Shown piece by piece: positions 8,071 through 16,637 of a stretch of DNA of 64,000 nt. Source of the stretch: Gp1-AA133 sp964641665 (GTDB taxonomy: Bacteria > Acidobacteriota > Terriglobia > Terriglobales > Acidobacteriaceae); contig CAZXKO010000117.1 of assembly GCA_964641665.1 (NCBI GenBank), positions 1 to 64,000 on the forward strand, written 5' to 3'. The notes beneath the pieces were generated by a model. That model saw only the letters and a program-made list of their open reading frames with translations, had not been told where the DNA came from and made no database searches. The first letter of the stretch is position 1, and each line of letters opens with the position of its first letter. A program made the position numbers and the translations under genes.

Positions 8071-9166
8071 AGTACCCCGTCTTGGCATAGACCCGTAGCG
8101 GCGGCAACCCTTTGGGCGGTAGTAATTTCACTTTTATCTTACGCCATTTGCCATCCCGCGTCGGATTAGTTGGACGGTACCCGAGTACATACTGGTTGCG
8201 TAGTTCGATACCTATTTTTGTGGCCACGTCCGCCAGGTCGTTCGGATTGTCAATCGTGAACGCCCGGCCCCCGGTCAGCTCCGTGATCTCGCTCAGCAGC
8301 GCCGGCCCCAGCCGTTCTTCTTCGGTGGGAAAGTAATGATCGTAAATGCCGACGGCATAGATCAGTACGTCGGCTTCTTTCACCATCGACTTGATCTCAC
8401 CCTCGGTGTAGCGGCTGTGGTTGTCGCCGCCATCGGAGATGATCAGCATCGCCTTCTTCGGATACTTGGCATGCCGCATCTTCGACACCCCCAGGTAGAT
8501 CGCATCCAGCAGCGCCGTCCGCCCCTTGGGGATCGTGTACACCAGTTTCCCCTGGATGTCCTCCACCGAGTTGGTGAAATCGCTTACCTCCTCGGGCTTG
8601 TCGGCGAAGGTGATCATGAAAAACTCATCCTGAGGATTCGCCGTCTTGAAGAACTCCACCACCGCTTCGCGCGCCCGCTCGATCTTCGAGCTCATGCTGC
8701 CGCTCATGTCAAAAATCACTCCCAGCGACACCGGCGCATCCTCGCTCGAAAACGACTTGATCTCCTGCTGGTTCTTTCCCTCAAAGACAGTAAAGTTCTC
8801 TTTGTCGAGTCCCGTCACCAACCGGTTCATCGGGTCAGTGATGGTAACCGGCACCAGCACCAGCTCGACCGAAGTCTTGAATGGCCGCGTGTGCGACGCG
8901 AACCCCGACTCCTTCACCTCGTTAGTGGTGACTGCCGGTTTCGCTTCGATTCGGGGTTTGATGTGGACGTCATCGTCGGTGTTCTGCGCCCACATCGCCG
9001 GGCCTTGCAGGTTCACAAACAGCAACGCGACCACTGAGATTGACAGGGCACACAGGGAGAGACGGTTCGTGCGCAAAATGATCCCGATCCCATTTTTGGA
9101 AGGGGCCGAGTGGAGGTTCCGAGCTCGGGTCTTGGGGAAAGACCCGCACCCACATTGGCGGGCCAT
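8054..9166 (-). CDS. Secreted VWFA-domain protein, acidobacterial type (copy 2)
   Basis: The ATG at 9166 is preceded by AAAGAGGTAAGTGT, a good ribosome site, giving 370 residues; upstream in-frame codons were rejected. There is a hydrophobic export signal at about residues 34-60 (LSLCALSISVVALLFVNLQGPAMWAQ), unusually far from the N-terminus, so a later start is possible. The VWFA domain has its MIDAS set (DMSGSM, GRTALLDA, ISDGGDN). The C-terminus WRKIKVKLLPPKGLPPLRVYAKTGYYAP is the same terminal block as copy 1. It is the first gene of a two-gene unit with copy 1. The next VWFA copy, 1.7 kb away, is a pseudogene. Confidence 0.87.
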   Translation of the reverse strand: MARQCGCGSFPKTRARNLHSAPSKNGIGIILRTNRLSLCALSISVVALLFVNLQGPAMWAQNTDDDVHIKPRIEAKPAVTTNEVKESGFASHTRPFKTSVELVLVPVTITDPMNRLVTGLDKENFTVFEGKNQQEIKSFSSEDAPVSLGVIFDMSGSMSSKIERAREAVVEFFKTANPQDEFFMITFADKPEEVSDFTNSVEDIQGKLVYTIPKGRTALLDAIYLGVSKMRHAKYPKKAMLIISDGGDNHSRYTEGEIKSMVKEADVLIYAVGIYDHYFPTEEERLGPALLSEITELTGGRAFTIDNPNDLADVATKIGIELRNQYVLGYRPTNPTRDGKWRKIKVKLLPPKGLPPLRVYAKTGYYAPSE

Positions 9167-9352
9167 ACACTTACCTCTTTGAGCGGATCGTATCACAGTT
9201 CTTGACAGACCGAATCCGGGAAAATACCGAATTTTGTAACCGTTTTGTCTTATTTTCACTGCCCCGTCAATATGTCTTTCTGACAGGGTGGCCTGTTCGT
9301 CGCGATCCGACACCAACCGACCGGCGCGTCCTTGCTAAAATGCTACTTTCCT

Positions 9353-10696
9353 ATGGCATATGTGATTTCCTTCCGCGCGCTTCGTTACGATCCAAAACGC
9401 GTCACCCCGGCCTCGGTGGTCACCCAGCCCTACGACAAGATCACCCCGGAAGCCCAGGAGCGCTACTACGCCGCCAGCCCCTACAACCTGGTCCGCCTCA
9501 TTCTGGGCAAGCGCGAAGCCACCGACCATGACCAGGAGAACGTCTACACCCGGGCTTCCGCTTTTTTCCGCAACTGGCGCCGGGAGGGCATTTTCTTGCA
9601 GGACCCTCAGCCCTCGATCTACGCCTACTCCCAGCGCTTCCTTGTGCCAGGGAGCACCCGCGAAGCCGAGCGCCGGGGATTCATTGCCCTGGGCCGGATC
9701 GAAGACTATTCCGCTAACGTGGTATTCCGCCATGAACAAACCCTGGCTAAACCCAAAGCCGATCGGCTCGATCTGCTGCGCGCCACCCGGGCCCACTTTG
9801 GGCAGATTTTCATGCTGTACAACGACACCGGAGAGATCGATTCCCTCCTTACCCAGGAAACCCCTCCCGCCACCGAAGTGACTGACGAATATGGAGTTCT
9901 GAATCGCATCTGGAAGGTTTCTGACCCCGGCATCGTCGACCTGGTGCGCGGAAAAATGCGCGATCAGAAGCTCATCATCGCCGATGGCCATCACCGCTAC
10001 GAGACCGCGCTGAACTACCGCAACGAGCGCCGTGCCGCCACCCCGCAACTCGTGGGCGCCCCCCGCGAACGCGCATCCGGTACAACCCTGCGCACCGAGA
10101 CCGAAGAAGCTCCCTACGAGATGGTCATGATGACCTTCGTGAACATGAACAGCCCGGGCCTGGTTGTCCTGCCGACGCATCGCGTAGTCCACGGCCTGCA
10201 GTCATTTACGCCGGAAGGGTTCCAGTCGGCCGCGCGCGCCTATTTCAACCTGGAAGAAGTCGACCCTTCTGTCGATTCCGCCCGCGCCACCGCCATCCTG
10301 CGCGAAGCCGGACACGTCGGCACCGCCCTGCTGGCCGCCACCGCGACTAGAGTCTTCCTCATGCACACCCCCAAGGCTCCGGCCTCGATGTTTCCCGGCC
10401 TCTCCATCCGCCAGCAGGCGCTCGACGTGGTGCAACTGCACAAAGTTCTTCTTGAAGGTGTGCTCGAGCTCTCGGAAGAGTCGATCCGCAACCAGCAAAA
10501 CATTTCCTATGTGCGCGATGCAGGCGAAGCCTTGGCCTCAGTCCGCTCGGGCAAAGCGAACGTCGCGTTCCTCATGAACCCCTGCCGCATGGAGCAAGTC
10601 CGCGACATCGCCTTCGCTGGCGAAGTCTTACCGCAAAAGTCGACCGACTTCTTCCCCAAACTGTTAAGCGGGTTAACGATCTACGCGTTGGAGTAA
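9353..10696 (+). CDS. DUF1015 family protein
   Basis: The 447-residue cytoplasmic protein starts at the ATG at 9353 (an ATG at 9332-9340 region would add up to 7 residues). Family signatures are FRALRYDP near the start, VVTQPYDKITPEAQERYYAASPYNLVRLIL, IYAYSQRF, GFIALGRIEDY, HEQTLAKPKADRLDLLRATRAHFGQIFMLY, IADGHHRYETALNYRNER and the C-terminal MEQVRDIAFAGEVLPQKSTDFFPKLLSGL. All conserved blocks are present in order. The family is widespread in bacteria and archaea, and I know of no settled function. It is divergent from the VWFA pair across about 190 nt, and no other gene is on its transcript. Confidence 0.9.
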   Translation: MAYVISFRALRYDPKRVTPASVVTQPYDKITPEAQERYYAASPYNLVRLILGKREATDHDQENVYTRASAFFRNWRREGIFLQDPQPSIYAYSQRFLVPGSTREAERRGFIALGRIEDYSANVVFRHEQTLAKPKADRLDLLRATRAHFGQIFMLYNDTGEIDSLLTQETPPATEVTDEYGVLNRIWKVSDPGIVDLVRGKMRDQKLIIADGHHRYETALNYRNERRAATPQLVGAPRERASGTTLRTETEEAPYEMVMMTFVNMNSPGLVVLPTHRVVHGLQSFTPEGFQSAARAYFNLEEVDPSVDSARATAILREAGHVGTALLAATATRVFLMHTPKAPASMFPGLSIRQQALDVVQLHKVLLEGVLELSEESIRNQQNISYVRDAGEALASVRSGKANVAFLMNPCRMEQVRDIAFAGEVLPQKSTDFFPKLLSGLTIYALE

Positions 10697-10750
10697 CGCG
10701 GCCCGGGCGAAGACCGCTCGACGCCGCTCGACCGAAATCCCACTCTTGCT

Positions 10751-10850
10751 CTGTCATCCCGAGCGTAGTGAAGCGCCAGCCGAACGGAGTCGAGGGACCC
10801 CGTGGCCGTGTGCGGTTCCCCAGGCCCGTTGATCTTTTCCACCGCGGGCT
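10751..10850. repeat. Dispersed intergenic repeat, copy 2 (TCATCCCGAGC type)
   Basis: It begins TGTCATCCCGAGCGTAGTGA, continues GCCGAACGGAGTCGAGGGACC and then CCCAGGCCCGTTGATC. It parallels the copy at 3714-3815 over about 100 nt and lies immediately 3' of the VWFA pseudogene. Confidence 0.7.
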
Positions 10851-10853
10851 CAG

Positions 10854-11829
10854 CTACTGCCTCTCACCCTCCGCCCAATAACTCGTCCGCGCCAAGATCG
10901 TCCTCTTCTCCGGCTCCCGCAACCGCACTCGAAGCTGGTGCAGGCCAGGGTGCGGATTCTTGGGTTCAAAACTGAGCAGATAGCGGCTATGCAAGTGGTT
11001 GGTGAAGTCCGTCATCCGCCTTTCGAAACTCCTGCGCGAAGCAAACATCTCGTACTCGCCCCCGGTCATTCCCGCGATCGCCTTCGGGGTGTTTTTTCGC
11101 ACCGCCTGCGAAGCCATCATGAGGGGAGCGAGCAAGTCCGGTGTGGCCCCCACTCGTCCTTGTTGCTGCCCCGTTCGGTGTCGAGCACCTGCGACAGCGA
11201 TGGCGAAAAAGGCAAGGCGTACACCAGCGTGTTGCTATTGCCCAGCTCTACCACAACGTCGTTCGTCTTGGCGAGGTGACTACCGTGGTCGCGAGTCTCG
11301 CTGATCAGCAACAGCACCCGCCGGTGCCCGTTGGGAACGTGGCTGAGCAGCCGGACCGAATATTGCATTGCGTCCAGAATCGCGGCCCCGTCATCACCTC
11401 CCTCCAGTTGTTGAAGATCCCGGTCGATCAGGCTCGCATCGCTGGTGAAGTCGCGGACTAGGCTCACGCCGCTGTCGAATTCGACGAGTGCGACCTCGGA
11501 GTCGGGCAGGTCGAAGATCGGGCTTAACATGGAGCTCAGACCACGCATCCGGGAAAACTCGCGGCTCGCCCGGCAGCCTCGCTGCAGGACGACAAGCATC
11601 GAAATCGGCTCCGATTCTGCCGCTTCGTCCAGCCGCGCCGCCTGTTCCGCTCCATCGTCCTCGAAGACAAAATCCTTCGCGTGTAGTCCGTAGACGGCAT
11701 TACCTTCTCATCCTTCACCAAGGCAGGCACGATCACCACGTTGGATTGCGTCCGGAAGATTGGCTCCTGGGCCATCGTCGACGCAATCAGGAGCGCACAT
11801 ACCGCCAATCGCCGATTCTTAGCGACCAT
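10854..11829 (-). pseudogene. VWFA-domain protein broken by two frameshifts (copy 3)
   Basis: Three overlapping open frames together spell one acidobacterial VWFA protein. The first (11829 to about 11700) has a signal peptide and EPIFRTQSNVVIVPALVKDEKV. The next frame continues AVYGLHAKDFVFEDDGAEQ and carries the domain core, though the usual DxSxS motif is not obvious. The third (from about 11150) has LLAPLMMASQAVRKNTPKAIAGMTGGEYEMF and ends LARTSYWAEG. Each break needs one extra base to restore the frame and lies in a G run (AAGGTAAT near 11698; GTGGGGGCC near 11150). A gene degraded by two homopolymer slips, or sequencing error in the assembly, would both explain this. Confidence 0.8.
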
Positions 11830-11943
11830 CCGATACCCGCAATCCAGCCGCGACTCGCTATGCCACCATTGGCGTGGACCTTCGCGCGCCTTCCGCCTCT
11901 GATACTCTGATGCTTAAAAACCAAAACGCAAGAGGCTTTCGCA

Positions 11944-13407
11944 TTGGTCCCAGGTCCTTCAACCGTCCGGCGTCGCCGTCCGCTCTGGTCCGGTCTGGGA
12001 GGCGTTCTCGCCCCGATTCTGGTGATCCTGATCGCCCTCCCCGCCGGTTCCGCCGACGAAAAGCGCATCGCCATCTACTCCACCAGCGCGCACTATTCTC
12101 TCCCCGTCGCCGATCGCAACGGGCGCGAATATGTCGGGCTCCTCGAAGTCCTCGAACCGCTGGGCACGGTCACTTCCCGCACCGACGGTCTGCACTGGAA
12201 GGTTCGCTACAACAATGCTGAAGCCGAGTTCACCGCCAACCAGAATCGCGCCAAGGTGCAGGGCCGCGACTTCGATCTCACTGGCAACTTCCTCCTCGAA
12301 AGCGGTCGCGGACTGGTGCCCACCAACACTCTCGGCACGCTGCTGCCCCGCATCCTGGGAGGCCCAGTCACACTGAATGAATCCTCGCGACGCCTTTTCA
12401 TCGGAAACGTCGCCACCCACTTCACCGCCCAACTGAGTCACACCACACCACCGCGCCTGGTGATGAACTTCACCGCCCCGGTGAATCCCACCATCGCAAC
12501 TGAACCCGGCAAACTTCGGATGACTTTCACCGGCGAACCGGTGGCCACCCCCGGGTCGCCAACGCTCACGTTCGGGGATAAGACCATCCCGTCGGCTAGC
12601 TACTCCGAAAACAACGGAACGGCGGAAATTACGGTAAACGGCGGGGTTGCGCTGATGGCCAGCTTCAGCAACGATGGGCGGACCATTACCATCGCTCCGG
12701 CACCGCAGCAGGCCGTCGCCCCGCAACCGGCACAAGTGCCGCCTGCGGCAACCGTTTCCGCTGCCGTTCCTTCTGGGACCGCTCACCCAGTCGTTCCGGC
12801 GCCTTCCGCAAGCCTGCGACGCTTCTATGCCGTTCTCGACGCGAGCCATGGCGGCGACGACCGAGGAGTGGCGTTGGCGACTCAACTCGCCGAGAAGGAC
12901 GTTACCCTCGCAATCGCGCGCCGCCTGCGCCAGGAACTGGAGTCGCGAGGCATCGCGACGCTGGTGCTGCGCGATTCCGATGCAAACCTCACCTTTGATC
13001 AGCGCGCCGTCCTAACCAACACCGCTCGTCCCGTCGTGTACATCAGCGTGCATGCGGCGTCGAACGGCAAGGGTGTGCGGCTCTACACCGCGCTGCTGCC
13101 CGCCGCGGAAGAAAATAACGGTCCGTTCGTTGCCTGGAATACGGCCCAGACCCAGTACTTGCCGGTCAGCCAGGCGGCCGCTCAGGGCGTCGCGTCGCAA
13201 CTGCAGAAACAGCAGATTCAGGTGCGGACGCTGGCCGCGCCCCTGCGTCCGTTGAACAACATCACCGCTGCAGCAATCGCAGTGGAAGTGGCGCCTCCCG
13301 GAAACGATGTAATGGACCTGAACCTGGTGGCGTATCAGCAGAATGTCGCAAGCGCGGTGGCGAATGGAATCGCCGCGGTACGCGCCCAATTGGGAGAGCC
13401 ACGATGA
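11944..13407 (+). CDS. N-acetylmuramoyl-L-alanine amidase (Amidase_3) with N-terminal stalk
   Basis: The 487-residue exported peptidoglycan amidase starts at a TTG with AAGAGG 8 nt upstream; no ATG fits, and a stop codon lies at 11908. Signal segment about 17-37, then a region of about 200 residues resembling the copper amine oxidase-like or AMIN-type cell-wall domain, a Pro/Ala/Val linker (252-290), and the catalytic domain from 291. The zinc ligands are visible: H302 in DASHGG, E317 in LAEKDV, H370 in ISVHAAS, and the catalytic E448 in AVEVAPP. It cuts the bond between muramic acid and the stem peptide. It overlaps the GerMN gene by 4 nt (ATGA), and rph follows. Confidence 0.88.
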   Translation: MVPGPSTVRRRRPLWSGLGGVLAPILVILIALPAGSADEKRIAIYSTSAHYSLPVADRNGREYVGLLEVLEPLGTVTSRTDGLHWKVRYNNAEAEFTANQNRAKVQGRDFDLTGNFLLESGRGLVPTNTLGTLLPRILGGPVTLNESSRRLFIGNVATHFTAQLSHTTPPRLVMNFTAPVNPTIATEPGKLRMTFTGEPVATPGSPTLTFGDKTIPSASYSENNGTAEITVNGGVALMASFSNDGRTITIAPAPQQAVAPQPAQVPPAATVSAAVPSGTAHPVVPAPSASLRRFYAVLDASHGGDDRGVALATQLAEKDVTLAIARRLRQELESRGIATLVLRDSDANLTFDQRAVLTNTARPVVYISVHAASNGKGVRLYTALLPAAEENNGPFVAWNTAQTQYLPVSQAAAQGVASQLQKQQIQVRTLAAPLRPLNNITAAAIAVEVAPPGNDVMDLNLVAYQQNVASAVANGIAAVRAQLGEPR

Positions 13408-13991
13408 TCCCGCGTCACCTGACGATCGGAATGGGCGTGATGCTGGTGGCCATGTTTGCCATGGGCATCTACGCGGGCCGCATGCGCGGTCGCGTTGCCC
13501 AGACCGCGCCCGCCGTCGACGCGCGCCCGGTGGCGCCGCCTCCGTCGGGTCTCACTGAGCAGGTTACGCTCTACGTTGCCTACGACGATCCCGGAATTCT
13601 GCGCGCCGAGGCGGCGCGGATTCCGCTACCCTCGGCGCGCCAGCAGCGCGCCGAAGAGTTGCTGCGCGCGCTGCTCGAAATCTACCTGGCAAAAGATTCG
13701 CCGCACCCGCTCGCTCCCGGAGCCGACGTCCGCGCCGTCTACCTGGTGGACCCTGGCTTAGCTGTCATCGACGTTAACGCAGTCTTCGCAAATGGCCACC
13801 GCTCGGGTGTGCTGGAGGAAGAACTCACCGTGACGTCGATGATCCAGACGCTGAACGCGAATATCCCCGGCATACTGCGCGTGAAGATCCTGGTGGACGG
13901 CAAGGACCGCGACACCCTGGCCGGCCACGCCGATCTCTCGGATTTCTACGACACGGGAGCCGTGTCACAGGCGGTGGGGCAGATGGAGTAG
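13404..13991 (+). CDS. GerMN-domain membrane-anchored protein
   Basis: The 195-residue protein has one N-terminal membrane segment (about 7-24, TIGMGVMLVAMFAMGIYAG), a short Pro-rich linker and a GerMN domain. The domain is recognisable by TLYVAYDDPG, LPSARQQRAEELLRALLE, LVDPGLAVIDVNAVFANGH and a C-terminal VKILVDGKDRDTLAGHADLSDFY. GerMN was first seen in spore germination protein GerM but is common in non-sporulating bacteria, where it occurs beside amidases. The start ATG overlaps the amidase stop (ATGA), implying coupled translation and a shared cell-wall role. Its biochemical function is unknown. Confidence 0.87.
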   Translation: MIPRHLTIGMGVMLVAMFAMGIYAGRMRGRVAQTAPAVDARPVAPPPSGLTEQVTLYVAYDDPGILRAEAARIPLPSARQQRAEELLRALLEIYLAKDSPHPLAPGADVRAVYLVDPGLAVIDVNAVFANGHRSGVLEEELTVTSMIQTLNANIPGILRVKILVDGKDRDTLAGHADLSDFYDTGAVSQAVGQME

Positions 13992-13994
13992 GGC

Positions 13995-14150
13995 GGGTCT
14001 CGGGTGGCAGGTCTCGGGTCTTGGGTGCTAGGTCTCAGGTCTCAGGTGTCGGGTGTCAGGTGTCGGGTCTCAGGTCCCAAGGGTTTCGGTTTCGAGTTTC
14101 CACCTAACGAGTCCAAAACCTGAGACCTGAAACCTGAGACCTGAGACCTG
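13995..14150. repeat. GGTCTCAGGT degenerate tandem and inverted repeat
   Basis: The left arm (13995-14080) is made of variants of GGTCTCAGGT and GGTGTCGGGT. The right arm (14118-14150) carries the complement, ACCTGAGACCTG, three to four times. The two arms can form a long imperfect hairpin of about 150 nt directly after the GerMN stop codon. Confidence 0.85.
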
Positions 14151-14160
14151 TTTCGATTAG

Positions 14161-14414
14161 CTGCGAGATAACGTAAACGCTCCAGAACGCATCAGGAAGG
14201 CGCTGTAGGGCTCCGGACGACCTAAACCCTCGGCTCGTCCCTGCGTGCGCTCTAGCAGTTTCTGAACGCAACTGACGGGCATTCTACGCGACGCCTGCAA
14301 CGGGATTTCCGGGCTGAAATACCCCCTTTACCTCTTTTCAACAACTTAGCTTGTAGTGAACAAGATTAGGCTCGTCTCCGCCTGGAGATCAGACGGGGTT
14401 GCCTCCGAAGAACC
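14161..14414. other. Intergenic stretch with no recognised feature
   Basis: About 250 nt without a credible reading frame. A possible stem GGACGA/TCGTCC lies at about 14215-14243. No promoter or known RNA could be identified by eye. Confidence 0.4.
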
Positions 14415-14600
14415 AAAAGCCCTTAACCGCAGTGGACGCAGAGTGCTTCGCAGAGGGCGCGGAGAAAAAGCCCTTAACCGCAAAGATCGCAAAGAAAATC
14501 TCATTGAGCGGCTTGCGCTGGCCTAGCTGCTACTGGTTCCGCCCTTCTTCGCGAACTTCGCGGCCGTTCTTTGCGATCTCTGCGGTTAAAGGTTTTTTTC
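14415..14600. repeat. Dispersed repeat of the ACCGCAGAGG type, copy 2, with inverted arm
   Basis: The left arm carries TTAACCGCAGTGGACGCAGAG, CAGAGGGCGCGGAGAAAAAG and TTAACCGCAAAGATCGCAAAG. The right arm (14548-14600) carries the complementary words TTCGCGAACTTCGCGG and TTTGCGATCTCTGCGGTTAA. The element can therefore fold back on itself. It sits in the leader region of rph. Confidence 0.75.
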
Positions 14601-14666
14601 TGCTCGCTGGTTACGAGTCACACTTTTTCAATCGACAACGAGCAAACGGCAATTGACAATCTCCCC

Positions 14667-15404
14667 ATGATCTATCGCTCTGACAATCGCACGCCGGATC
14701 AGATCCGGCCGGTAAGTATCGTCCCGGATTTCATTCGTACGGCCGAAGGGTCTGCCCTGATTGAAGTTGGCAACACGCGCGTCATCTGCACGGCGTCGGT
14801 GGAAGAAACCGTTCCGGTTTTTCTGCGCAACAGCGGAAAGGGTTGGGTTTCAAGCGAATACGGCATGCTGCCCCGCTCGACGCTGACCCGCACGCCGCGC
14901 GAAGTGAGCAAGGGACGGGCGAGCGGACGCACCCACGAGATCCAGCGGCTGATCGGCCGTTCCCTGCGCGCGGTGACTGACACGGCGAAACTTGGCGAGC
15001 GCACCATCTGGATCGATTGCGACGTCATCCAGGCCGACGGCGGGACGCGCACGGCGTCTATCACAGGAGCTTTTGTGGCGCTGGGGCTGGCGCTGGAAAA
15101 ACTGGTCGAGGCCGGAACGCTGACCTCGGTGCCGCTGCGCGATTTTGTGGCCGCCATCAGCGTGGGGATTGTGGACGGCGAGGTAATGCTCGATCTCTGC
15201 TACGAAGAAGATTCCAGGGCAGATGTGGACATGAATTTCGTGATGACGGCAGGCCGCAAGATGGTCGAAGTGCAGGCCACCGCCGAGCACCGCGTCTTCG
15301 ACGACCAGCAGTTCAACCAGATGCTCGCGCTGGCCCGCAAGGGCGTAGACGCGCTGATTGCGAAGCAGCAGGCGGTTTTGAGCGGGTTGACGCTGCGGCA
15401 GTAG
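14667..15404 (+). CDS. rph: Ribonuclease PH
   Basis: The 245-residue phosphorolytic 3'-5' exoribonuclease trims tRNA 3' ends using phosphate. Family blocks run the full length: DNRTPDQIRPVSI, GSALIEVGNTRVICTASVEE, GKGWVSSEYGMLPRSTLTR, GRTHEIQRLIGRSLRAV, TIWIDCDVIQADGGTRTASITGAFVAL, SVGIVDGEVMLDLCYEEDSRADVDMNFVM and the C-terminal KMVEVQATAEHRVF. The ATG at 14667 gives the usual N-terminus; the frame upstream only translates the repeat. It follows the amidase-GerMN pair after 675 nt of repeats, so it may use its own promoter. Confidence 0.95.
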   Translation: MIYRSDNRTPDQIRPVSIVPDFIRTAEGSALIEVGNTRVICTASVEETVPVFLRNSGKGWVSSEYGMLPRSTLTRTPREVSKGRASGRTHEIQRLIGRSLRAVTDTAKLGERTIWIDCDVIQADGGTRTASITGAFVALGLALEKLVEAGTLTSVPLRDFVAAISVGIVDGEVMLDLCYEEDSRADVDMNFVMTAGRKMVEVQATAEHRVFDDQQFNQMLALARKGVDALIAKQQAVLSGLTLRQ

Positions 15405-15502
15405 TTGTGAGCGTTGTTACCTCGGGCTTCGTCTGAACGTCTTAACAGACTCCAAAATCCGGCTTTGCCTTGGCAACGATAGTCGGCGTCTGCCACGAGG
15501 GC

Positions 15503-15590
15503 TTCGTATCAGGGCGCGCCTTCAGGCGCGTCGTACTGCGTCCAAAACGCAGCGCCGGCTTTAGCCGCTGCCTCCGCGGCGGGCAACCAC
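15503..15590. repeat. REP-like elements upstream of the RAYT gene
   Basis: Two motifs lie here. The first, at 15503-15534, contains a near-palindrome CGCGCCTTCAGGCGCG. The second, at 15555-15590, contains AGCCGCTGC and GCAACCACGC. Both recur in inverted orientation downstream of the gene at 16121-16210. The outer pair (32 against 33 nt) differs by one mismatch and one indel. Confidence 0.85.
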
Positions 15591-15642
15591 GCGTCCGTGA
15601 CCATCGTCAACGCATCGCGGTTCAGTCGCCATCTACAACTAC

Positions 15643-16152
15643 TTGGTGTCTTATCCGCAGCGTCATTCCAGCCCAACGAATGTTGTCGCCGGGGAACGCG
15701 CGTTTTTCGTTACTTCTTCCACATGGGGCCGGCGGGGTCTTCCGCAATCGGACCGCTCTGCGACCTTATTCGTCCGAGTCCTTCGCGACTATCGAGCAGC
15801 TGGAAAATTTCGTCTTCATGCTTTCGTGGTGATGCCCGATCACTTCCATCTCCTCATCACAGTCGGTTCGGACATGACCATCGAGCGAGCTATCCAGCTT
15901 GTTAAAGGTGGTTTTGCGTTTCGAGCAGGTAAGGAATTGGGTCTGAAAGCTCCCATCTGGCAGAAGGGTTTTTCCGAAGTCCGGGTTCTCGATGCGGAGG
16001 CGTTTGAGAACCAGCGAAAGTACATCCACAACAATCCGGTGGTGGCGAAATTGTCGGCCAGCGCGGAAGCACATTCTTTTTCGTCGGCCAGTAGTCCTTC
16101 TGAGTTGGACCCGCCCCCTGCGCGGTTGCAGGCCGTCACTTGCAGCGGCTGA
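15643..16152 (+). CDS. REP-associated tyrosine transposase (RAYT, Y1/IS200-like)
   Basis: The 169-residue protein is intact and close to the usual RAYT length. It has the opening FFVTSSTWGRRGLPQ, the HuH metal motif in VVMPDHFHLLIT (H67, H69), the MTIERAIQLVKGGFAFR helix, IWQKGFSEVRV and YIHNNPV. The catalytic tyrosine is probably Y127 in the last motif, since the position after WQ is G/F; this is an inference. RAYTs are domesticated single-strand transposases that bind REP hairpins. The C-terminal 11 codons run into the downstream REP element. The start (TTG at 15643 or GTG at 15646) is uncertain. Confidence 0.88.
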   Translation: MVSYPQRHSSPTNVVAGERAFFVTSSTWGRRGLPQSDRSATLFVRVLRDYRAAGKFRLHAFVVMPDHFHLLITVGSDMTIERAIQLVKGGFAFRAGKELGLKAPIWQKGFSEVRVLDAEAFENQRKYIHNNPVVAKLSASAEAHSFSSASSPSELDPPPARLQAVTCSG

Positions 16153-16210
16153 AGTCGCATCGATTGACAGACTGGTGACGGCGCGCCTGAAGGCGCGCCC
16201 TGATTACGAA
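16121..16210. repeat. REP-like elements downstream of the RAYT gene
   Basis: This is the inverted counterpart of 15503-15590. The near-palindrome GGCGCGCCTGAAGGCGCGCC lies at about 16180-16199, and the reverse complement of the AGCCGCTGC motif is at 16141-16153. It overlaps the last codons of the RAYT gene. Together the two blocks form a REPtron-like unit around the transposase. Confidence 0.85.
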
Positions 16211-16637
16211 CCGGTCCCCAGCCCGAACCGGGGGCCGCGGTGAAATCCCCCACCTTGCACCGAAGGTCCGGAAATGGGAGTGGAATGAAATCCGGAACTT
16301 CGTGAAAAAATTGCCAGGCCGGAGGTGCCGCCGACGAACACGGGGTCCTAAGCTCCCTCGGCTGCGCTCGGGATTTCGGCGGCGAGCCCGACGCCCTTCG
16401 TTTCATGACGTAGACAGGCGAGAGGCAAAGCAGATTCCTCCGGCCTCCGCTGCGCTCGGCGTCGGAATGAAGGAGCGAGGACTTGCTGCGGGCGGGGGCG
16501 CGCAAACTCAAATAACGTTCACAGATCACACTCTCGTTCTCTATCCACGTATTACAATAAAAAGCCGCCCCAAAACAGTGCCGAGGGCGGAGTGTATCTG
16601 TGCCAATCCCGCACTCATTTTTGGAGGAAAGAACATT
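16211..16637. other. Leader region of the aldolase gene with repeat remnants
   Basis: No gene is seen. At 16350-16373 and 16425-16470 there are CTGCGCTCGG-containing stretches; the second (AGCAGATTCCTCCGG ... GCTCGGCGTCGGAATGA) recurs at 17938-17982. A CCGCCC/GGGCGG stem at 16566-16590 lies about 50 nt before the aldolase start, with AAAAA on its left side. GGAGGAAAG at 16623-16631 is the aldolase ribosome site. Confidence 0.5.

Noticed and set aside
16564..16592. CCGCCC/GGGCGG hairpin before the aldolase as a minus-strand terminator
   Set aside because: No minus-strand gene lies to its right for about 1 kb; it may be a leader hairpin but there is no further support.
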